Source: Tritrichomonas foetus (Eukaryota; Parabasalia; Tritrichomonadida; Tritrichomonadidae). From it: a stretch of 64,000 nt of DNA. Below are positions 57,689-64,000 of the stretch, piece after piece (positions within the stretch are counted from its first letter, which is position 1; each line of letters opens with the position of its first letter). The notes under the pieces are model-generated. The model saw only the letters and a list, made by a program, of their open reading frames with translations. It was not told where the DNA came from and searched no databases. The translations under genes were made by a program, and so were the position numbers. Location: NCBI GenBank assembly GCA_001839685.1, contig MLAK01000431.1, positions 21,397 through 85,396 of the forward strand, given 5' to 3'.

Positions 57689-59335
57689 TTACTGCGGGTG
57701 ATCCTTTAAACCACCGATTTCTTTCACGTACGACATTGGTGTGAGTGGTCCTGTTGATCCAACATAGATCTTCATTCCCCTTGTCTTACTTCTGATTTCG
57801 TTGATTTCTCTGAGTTCCATGAAAGAAATTCCACCCATCATGAAAAGGACAATGTTTTGGTATCTTGCGCTTGATTCTGGAATTTCGAAGTCCTTCTTGT
57901 GTAGCTTTTTATCAATTGCATTATGCAAGACTTCAGATACATATGGAATGTATTTGCTTGTTGTGTAAGCTTCTTTATCGTATTTCTTCTTTCTTTCAAT
58001 CTCTTCAACGATTGTGTCAGCGTTAATTGCGGCATTTTTATACTTTGTATCGATTCCTGCTGATTGCATTGTTCTTTGAATTTCATTTGGTGGCATTTTC
58101 TTTCCAGTCATTGCGTAGATAGTCAAAAGTCTCACCTTATCTTCTTCATTTATGTCATTTCGTGACAAAAATTGAGAAAGTTCAACTTTCGAAGGTTTGA
58201 ATTTGGTATCTGCGTTTTTCATGCCGGAAGCCATAGTTTGTTCGTAGGCAGAAGCATCCATGACAGCTTTAGTGACTTTACTTTCCACAATTTCAATGCA
58301 AACATTAAATGCAGAAATAATTTGATCGTATTGTTGTCTGCATTGTGTAATCTTTCTATTTGCTTCGGTCTTTTCTTGTGGTGTACCTTGTTGCTGCTTC
58401 TGGAGATCGAGGAATGGCTGGGCAAGCATTCTGACATTATCAATTAAATTTTCCATATGAACATAGCGGAGCTCTTTATATGTAGTGTCATAATAGTAAT
58501 CCAAAGAGAGGTAAGAGTGTGGATCTTCTGGCTTGATCTTGTAAACACCATCTTCAACCTTATAGTGCTCATAAACCATTGCTTCGAATGTGAACTGATG
58601 GAGCAAAGGTGCAACTGGATCTGAGCCACGTGGAATAATAACAAGAAGAGTGTTGTTTTGATTAAATGTTTGTTGGATTTCAGGTGGGAATGAATTCATT
58701 TGCTCGTCCATATCATTTATGAACTTTTTGGCAAAGTTGGCACAATTGGTGAATTTTTTATCATAAGCAACGAGCGGTTTAGCTCTGATCGTGAAGAAAA
58801 ATGAAATCAATCCATGAAGCATTTGCGTATACGCCTTATCAAGAGATAATTTGGGTCCAGGGGAGTAAAGTGAATTGAAAGCAGCTGGACAATTGGCAAA
58901 GAAGGTGAATGGGTCGATTGGCGTGAAATGAAGATATAAGAATTTAAATGTTAGTATTCGATCGACGATGCTTGGAGCTTGCTCAAGCTTGTTCAAAGAA
59001 GCTGTATTACAAGCGAACGTGAAGAAAACGTGTGGAGCGGCGTATTTGGGCTCTTTTTCCCAATCGGCCATGAATGTTCCGATTTCTGCGTCCGGTCCAA
59101 GCAAATAAATTGCGTGATATGATGTTAATGGCTTCCTTTTGAGAGAATACCGTTCAACAAGGACAATATTGTTCTCCATTAACTCGCTCATGGAAAATAG
59201 GGAGGAAAAAATCGGTGCGACTTGATCATCGAGAACTAGAATAAACTTGGTGCTACGATATTTGGTTTTAAGTTCGGTTAAAGATTGCTGAAGTGTAGAA
59301 CGAGCGTCGCTTCGAAGATCGCTTGAATTTTGCAT
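57689..59335 (-). CDS. Sec1/Munc18-family SNARE regulator
   Basis: A 548-residue protein. It begins with the family's domain 1 (KTKYRSTKFILVLDDQVAPIFSSLF, NNIVLVERYSLKRKPL, AIYLLGPDAE). Domain 2/3 contains the hallmark LVIIPRGSDPVAPLLHQFTFEAMVYE. The C-terminal domain includes NIVLFMMGGISFMELREI and IYVGSTGPLTP. SM proteins clasp SNARE bundles for vesicle fusion. The length is slightly below the usual 570-650, and no large insertions are seen. Which SM class (Sec1, Vps45, Sly1, Vps33) cannot be fixed; the DPVxPLLHxFTxxAMxYE form fits Sec1/Vps45. Upstream sequence carries a dense cluster of ACTTTTT words. ATG at 59335. Confidence 0.9.
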   Translation of the reverse strand: MQNSSDLRSDARSTLQQSLTELKTKYRSTKFILVLDDQVAPIFSSLFSMSELMENNIVLVERYSLKRKPLTSYHAIYLLGPDAEIGTFMADWEKEPKYAAPHVFFTFACNTASLNKLEQAPSIVDRILTFKFLYLHFTPIDPFTFFANCPAAFNSLYSPGPKLSLDKAYTQMLHGLISFFFTIRAKPLVAYDKKFTNCANFAKKFINDMDEQMNSFPPEIQQTFNQNNTLLVIIPRGSDPVAPLLHQFTFEAMVYEHYKVEDGVYKIKPEDPHSYLSLDYYYDTTYKELRYVHMENLIDNVRMLAQPFLDLQKQQQGTPQEKTEANRKITQCRQQYDQIISAFNVCIEIVESKVTKAVMDASAYEQTMASGMKNADTKFKPSKVELSQFLSRNDINEEDKVRLLTIYAMTGKKMPPNEIQRTMQSAGIDTKYKNAAINADTIVEEIERKKKYDKEAYTTSKYIPYVSEVLHNAIDKKLHKKDFEIPESSARYQNIVLFMMGGISFMELREINEIRSKTRGMKIYVGSTGPLTPMSYVKEIGGLKDHPQ

Positions 59336-59872
59336 TTATGATTTTTTTTTCTACTTTTTCTACTTTTTGTATATTCATTTAACTTTTTCTAAGATAGTTT
59401 TACTTTTTCAATCTGACATAAAAAAGTCTACTTTTTAAATAGATTAATACTGCATATGGTAACTTTTTGTTAAAGAAATGATAATCACTTAATTTTTTAA
59501 AAATAAACCGTAAAATAATATTGAATTATATTGATTTCCAACAGTCAAAATATTCTGTTATCTCATTGACAATAAATTATCGTTTCCAAAATAGATATTT
59601 CACTTGAAAAACTTCAACATTGTGTTTTTTTTAAATAATATTGATTTGTCATGACGATAGTTTTGAATTCGGTCAACTATAACTGATGGAAACTAAGATT
59701 GATGAGATGACCTGAGATAATGAAATATTCACTATTGGTGTAAAGAATTTTCTATTTAGAGAACCAAGAAGTTTATAGATCAAAGAATCTTGGTAAAACG
59801 TATTTCAGGCATTATTTGGCTTTATACACACATATGAGCAACTTTTTCAATTTGATTACGTTTATTAAAAAA
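59336..59872. promoter_or_regulatory. Divergent region with ACTTTTT cluster
   Basis: ACTTTTT occurs six times on the plus strand (59353, 59362, 59382, 59402, 59430, 59462), and AAAAAGT once at 59421, within 120 bases upstream of the Sec1 start. The rest of the spacer, up to the MOZART1 gene, shows nothing else. Confidence 0.5.
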
Positions 59873-60082
59873 ATGAATAGCGAAAGAACGCAACTCCTCG
59901 ATTCCCTTCAAGAATTATCTAATATCCTCGAAACAGGCCTCGACCGCGAATCTCTTTCAATCCTTCTTGAACTCACAGAATCAGGTGTTAATCCAGAAGC
60001 ATTGGCTGCATTAGTCAAAGAACTCAGAAAACAGAAAGCCCCGGCACGTGAAAGTGTACCATCTTTCTTTATGTCAGATTAA
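59873..60082 (+). CDS. MZT1: MOZART1 (mitotic-spindle organizing protein 1)
   Basis: A 69-residue protein of the MOZART1 family. It has the core LQELSNILETGLDRESLSILLELTESGVNPEALAALVKELRK, which parallels the human RIL..[32 protein letters not shown] stretch. It binds gamma-tubulin complex proteins at the microtubule organising centre. The frame opens at TTG 59816, but ATG 59873 gives the expected family length and start. Small and easy to overlook. Confidence 0.93.
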   Translation: MNSERTQLLDSLQELSNILETGLDRESLSILLELTESGVNPEALAALVKELRKQKAPARESVPSFFMSD

Positions 60083-60214
60083 ACGTTTGTTTTTACTATT
60101 TATGAAATAAATTTGAATAAAAAAATTGTACAAATCAGATTTCCTATCTTTTTATTAAATATATAAAGTAAAAAACAAGTTTCTTATAATCATAGACTAC
60201 AAACATAAATTTCA

Positions 60215-61549
60215 TTACTCAGATATACTATCGTCGCTCATTGTCAGTGCGCCAATTAATTGAAGATGATCTTGATGAAGTGTTTTAGTCATTTCATTCA
60301 TCGATCCCTGCAAATTTGTCATAAAACGAGCAACTGTAGTTGATAGCGCACTTTTCTGTTGTTGTATCGACTGTTTTGCTTGAATTTCAATTTTATTCAA
60401 ATCCGACTGGAACGCAGCACGTTGCATTTCAATTGCTGACTGAACTCTGCCAATGAAAAATTCTAAGGTTGATGGGTCATTCATGAGATCATCAATTCCG
60501 GGAACATTTGATGATTGAATATTAGCAATTTTTGCACAAAGAGAAGCCAGTCTTTGAACAATTTCTGTCTGTCGATATACTTTCGATTGATACTTTTTAC
60601 TTCGATTGTTTAATAAATTGGAAACACCTTGTTGAGATGATATTTGGGCTTTTTCAATTTTTTCCTTAATGACAGAGACTTGTTCGCTCACTGACTTCAC
60701 GAAATCATCAAATTGCGATTGAAACATAATCGATCTTTTTTGGAATTTGGAGTTGTACATATTGATTTCATTAGTATTACTTTGAGCAAGTCGTTTCAAT
60801 GATCGAACTTTCTTTGATTTCGAAGTGATTTTGTCTGTTTTTTCTTGAATTTGTTTATTAAGTGATTCAATTTCACTTTTTAAATGATCATTTTCTGTTT
60901 TCATCACAGAAAGCTCTGATTTAGTTTCATTTAAAAGACGTTTAATTCTGGTAACTTCTGACTCATTTCGAATGCCATCATTTTCATAATCATTTAATCT
61001 TGATTGAAGGTTTAGCTTTTCAACCATTAATTCAGCATTTTTAGCCTCTTGTGTAGCAATATCTTGCTTTAGTTTTGATAACTCTAATTTAAGTGTTGCC
61101 ATATTTCGTGACGAATTTGGTGATTCTGGAATTTCCCGTGATTCGTATAAATTATTTTTGGCTTTTAAAGAAGACATGTCATTTCTTAATTGGTCTTCGA
61201 CATCCTTTTGTGCATTATTTTGAAGTTTCAGCTCAATTATTGTGTTTTTGGCTTCTTCTAATTCTGATTTCAAATCGCGGATTTCTGATTTAAGTTCATC
61301 TGTTTGTTTGGCGGTTTGAATATATTCTGTAATAATTTCTTTATCTATTTTGCCATCAACCATCGCTCGAGACATTTGATTTTCACGATCGATAATAATC
61401 ATTTTTAAATTTAAATTTGCACGCTGTAGTTCTGAAATACGCCTCTGGAAATCACGAACTTCAATATATTGGAACGATCCACTCTCTGATTGAAGAGATG
61501 TGTTCAACATGAAATTCACAGACTTTGGCGAGAATGACCAAATAGACAT
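60215..61549 (-). CDS. Coiled-coil protein of unknown function
   Basis: A 444-residue, highly charged coiled-coil protein. Heptad-like Leu/Lys/Glu pattern extends from about 30 to 270 (e.g. RRISELQRANLNLKMIIIDRE, ELKSEIRDLKSELEEAKNTI, LMVEKLNLQSRLNDYENDG). A second helical part from about 270 to 444 has Gln- and Ser-rich stretches. No motor, kinase or nucleotide-binding motif is present. Trichomonad coiled-coil proteins often form cytoskeletal structures such as the costa or axostyle, but nothing here pins that down. ATG at 61549. Confidence 0.6.
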   Translation of the reverse strand: MSIWSFSPKSVNFMLNTSLQSESGSFQYIEVRDFQRRISELQRANLNLKMIIIDRENQMSRAMVDGKIDKEIITEYIQTAKQTDELKSEIRDLKSELEEAKNTIIELKLQNNAQKDVEDQLRNDMSSLKAKNNLYESREIPESPNSSRNMATLKLELSKLKQDIATQEAKNAELMVEKLNLQSRLNDYENDGIRNESEVTRIKRLLNETKSELSVMKTENDHLKSEIESLNKQIQEKTDKITSKSKKVRSLKRLAQSNTNEINMYNSKFQKRSIMFQSQFDDFVKSVSEQVSVIKEKIEKAQISSQQGVSNLLNNRSKKYQSKVYRQTEIVQRLASLCAKIANIQSSNVPGIDDLMNDPSTLEFFIGRVQSAIEMQRAAFQSDLNKIEIQAKQSIQQQKSALSTTVARFMTNLQGSMNEMTKTLHQDHLQLIGALTMSDDSISE

Positions 61550-62040
61550 TCAAAAACTCTCCAAATTCTCTAATTTCATTCGCAGGTCAATTCTAATCAA
61601 GAAATTTTAGATTTTCAATGAGAAGTCGTTTCTAAATATCGTGAACTTTCTATCATACCTGAGGTTTTTCGAAAATCATAAAACAACAAAAATATCCTTT
61701 CAGTTATGTAAGAGAAGATTTTATTTTTTGATTATAGTATGAGTTTTAGGAAACTTTACCAAACATCTTATTCAAAATATAATCAAAATGAAATCTATTC
61801 ATAGAAACTAACTTTGAAATTTAAATCCAACTGATAACATCATTTTATCAAATGTGAATTTTTCTCAACCATTTTATTCATAGTATATTATTCATAGTAT
61901 AAAAATAATCAAATTATCAGATGTATAATATAACTGAATTGAAAGAATTCCCTGAAATCTTCAACAAAATAACTATGTGAAAATTTGGTGAATGTGAATT
62001 AGAAAAATAAAAAGAAAAAATTGAGAAAAAACACAAATAT
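61550..62040. other. Intergenic, no gene seen
   Basis: AT-rich. Upstream region of the coiled-coil gene and 3' side of the kinase. Confidence 0.5.
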
Positions 62041-64000
62041 TTACAAATTTGGGGAGAGATTGATTTTCGGTATAACTGGAAGTGGTGCTTTTGAAGCATC
62101 AGGAAACATTTCATCAAACTTTACTATAAGTTGCCTGATATTTGGCCTCCTTCTCACATTTCGTTGAAGTACAAATTCAATGAAATTTTTATATCTTGGA
62201 TCATCTGGAAGCATTTTTATTTTCTCTTCAGTCAGAATCGGTTCATCATTATTTGTTATACGCATAAAGAATCGAGACCAGTCACTATCAATGAATAAAT
62301 ATTCACCTGTAATTAATTCAAAGAATAAGCATCCGATCGACCAAACATCACTGGCAGGTCCTGCTCCAATTTTTTTAAGTCTATCATATTTTGGATTCGA
62401 TGCAGATGAATCAAGTGCAATTGAAAGCATTTCAGGTGATTTTATCCATTCTGTTCCACGATTTAATAAAGTATAACAATTCTTTTCACTGTTATAAAGC
62501 ATAGATTCTCCGAAATCACCAAGTGCAGGCATTCCATCACAATCTAACATCACATTATCACATTTGATGTCGAAATGATTAATTTTATGGTCTGTTAAAA
62601 TAGTAGCACAGTTTAAAAACTCTTTAAAGATTCGTAAACAGGTTTCAATCGGTGCCGGTTTTGGTTTTGAGTCTTCTTCACCAGGATTTCCTAAAAATGA
62701 TTTACGCCATGATTTTAAGGTCGTTGGATAGAATTCCATTACAATATAATAACTATCAGCTGTACAACCATAATCATGAAGCTGTGTAACTCTTCGATCA
62801 CCTTTACACATTTCCAGAATTGTAACTTCGGTAAAAACTTCAATAAGACGTGGATTATCAAACTCAGTTCGAGATTTTTCAAGGATTTTAACAGCAAGAT
62901 CTTTCCCTTCAACGTTAACACCCATAACAGCACCAAATGCACCACTTGCAATATGTTGTCCATTTGAATATGTCGATGGATTGAATTTTGAAGGAACTGT
63001 TAATCGAAGGAGTCTAATATAATCCATATACTGTGGCATATCAATTTTCTTTTTCAGTGAGTTGGAGTTTTGTTCATCTTCTTCATCCTCATCATCTTGA
63101 ATCTTTGAAGGGGCTGCAATGAAGTTTGGAACTGACTTAAATTGTGCTAAAACCAGATTTCTTTCAAGAGAAAGATGCCTTTTAACTTCTTTTAGTTGTG
63201 TTATAGGCTTATCTTCATCATTTTTATTCGCATTTCGTTGCCCGTTCAAATTTGGCATATGTGGAATATCATTATTGAATGAATTCAAATATGATTTAAG
63301 TGAAGAGTTGGAGTTATCAGACAATTGATTTAATGATGAGTGTGATGATGAATTGACAGTTTCTGGTGTAAAAGTTGAAGTCAAATCATCAATAATTTCA
63401 TTGTTAAATTGACCTTCCATATGTTCCATGACAACATATAAAATATTTGGCTTCCGATTTACAACAGGAAACGGATCGCAAAAGAAAATATCTAAACGAT
63501 GAAGATTATGATCAATTAAAAGTGCAAACATTAATTGAACGTAAACAATATGGAGAGATGGTGATAAATAGATCGGATATTTCACTCTTTGTGTTAAATA
63601 TTCACGATCAGAAATTGATATTGAAGATCGAAGATTATATGTTGGCTTTGGTTTAAAGTGAAGTTGAAGTTTTGGATTCTCTAAATTCAGCTTTGGAAGT
63701 TTTTTCTTTGGAATATCAAGATAAGAAACTCTTGATCCAGCCAATATGGGGAGCTCTGATTTTGGACGCTCACTGATGCTTCCATTACTACTATTATTAT
63801 GATTACTATTACTACCATCATCATTTATAGTATTATTATTTGCATGATTTTGAACTTTGCTGATGAGTGGTGGAATAGGAATTGAAACTGGTTTTTGTGG
63901 CTTTGGTGGAAGTTGTTGATTTTGCTGTTGAAGTTTTTGTTGTTCAATTTTATTCATGATACTTTGTGAAGTACTGAGTGGATGATTTAATTGGTTTGTT
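62041..64000 (-). CDS. Protein kinase, 5' end beyond the window
   Basis: At least 652 residues. C-terminal kinase domain (about 265 residues): IASGAFGAVMGV glycine loop, LAVKILEK (ATP lysine), catalytic loop HFDIKCDNVML with Phe replacing the usual Arg of HRD, GDFGES, and ASDVWSIGCLFFELITG. The Arg-to-Phe change means activation-loop phosphorylation control is probably different; Asp, Lys and Asn are kept, so activity is likely. The N-terminal half is Pro/Gln/Asn-rich with an acidic middle and a possible folded segment near the VKYPIYLSPSLHIVYV part. The ATG at 63957 is internal: the frame continues without a stop to base 64000 with protein-like sequence (NQLNHPLSTSQSI), so the true start is upstream. 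Confidence 0.75.
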   Translation of the reverse strand, partial: TNQLNHPLSTSQSIMNKIEQQKLQQQNQQLPPKPQKPVSIPIPPLISKVQNHANNNTINDDGSNSNHNNSSNGSISERPKSELPILAGSRVSYLDIPKKKLPKLNLENPKLQLHFKPKPTYNLRSSISISDREYLTQRVKYPIYLSPSLHIVYVQLMFALLIDHNLHRLDIFFCDPFPVVNRKPNILYVVMEHMEGQFNNEIIDDLTSTFTPETVNSSSHSSLNQLSDNSNSSLKSYLNSFNNDIPHMPNLNGQRNANKNDEDKPITQLKEVKRHLSLERNLVLAQFKSVPNFIAAPSKIQDDEDEEDEQNSNSLKKKIDMPQYMDYIRLLRLTVPSKFNPSTYSNGQHIASGAFGAVMGVNVEGKDLAVKILEKSRTEFDNPRLIEVFTEVTILEMCKGDRRVTQLHDYGCTADSYYIVMEFYPTTLKSWRKSFLGNPGEEDSKPKPAPIETCLRIFKEFLNCATILTDHKINHFDIKCDNVMLDCDGMPALGDFGESMLYNSEKNCYTLLNRGTEWIKSPEMLSIALDSSASNPKYDRLKKIGAGPASDVWSIGCLFFELITGEYLFIDSDWSRFFMRITNNDEPILTEEKIKMLPDDPRYKNFIEFVLQRNVRRRPNIRQLIVKFDEMFPDASKAPLPVIPKINLSPNL

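Noticed and set aside
1..64000. CRISPR arrays, tRNA or rRNA genes
   Set aside because: No spaced direct repeats and no T-loop/B-box-like GGTTCRANYCC or rRNA signatures were found by eye; the organism is eukaryotic.

Overview
The window is AT-rich eukaryotic nuclear DNA of a parabasalid protist, most likely Tritrichomonas or a close relative. This identification is an inference from four things. Genes are dense and nearly intronless. A BTB protein has a galactose-binding-like C-terminus, and ankyrin proteins occur, both typical of large trichomonad families. A mariner element resembles the trichomonad Tvmar type. The housekeeping proteins are clearly eukaryotic (Prp43, eL27, Snf7, Sec1, MOZART1, PI3K). 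No tRNA or rRNA gene was recognised.

Layout. 1-7.4 kb: the 5' end of an unknown gene with VDQNTK repeats, a Prp43/DHX15 DEAH helicase, a GDP-fucose-transporter-like SLC35 protein and a transportin-3-like karyopherin. The karyopherin has no in-frame ATG and probably a spliced first exon. 7.4-16.1 kb is looser: an ankyrin-gene remnant, an ankyrin protein, a CDK/MAPK-like kinase, a BTB protein and a complete mariner element (14807-16098). 17-31.7 kb: a very large neurofibromin-type RasGAP, eL27 with a GC-rich structured element just after its stop, a surface glycoprotein, a two-domain MOCOS-like protein and a TBC1D13-like RabGAP. 33-37 kb: a ubiquitin-like-domain protein, a decayed minus-strand gene, a GC-rich island that can fold as a multi-stem RNA with a possible pseudoknot, and a small basic protein. 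37.7-41 kb: one MIT plus PNIQ-repeat plus kinase gene, broken by an assembly gap of wrong size. 41.4-50.4 kb: C2-TerD, a winged-helix/coiled-coil protein, kelch, TBC-TLDc, PP2A B'' and Snf7. 50.7-64 kb: a CARMIL-like LRR protein, PI3K, a Sec1/Munc18 protein, MOZART1, a coiled-coil protein and a kinase that runs off the right edge.

Functional themes. Many genes serve membrane traffic and cytoskeleton: two TBC proteins, Sec1, Snf7, the MIT-domain kinase, CARMIL-like, MOZART1. Others serve phospho- and Ras/PI3K signalling: RasGAP, PI3K, three protein kinases, PP2A B''. Genes are individually oriented, not operonic. Several start codons were moved from near-cognate TTG/GTG codons to the first sensible ATG.

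The strongest candidates for something undescribed are the structured RNA-like island near 36.3 kb and the GC-rich hairpin element 3' of eL27. After these come a second possible fold near 25.05 kb and clusters of an ACTTTTT/AAAAAGT word upstream of genes.
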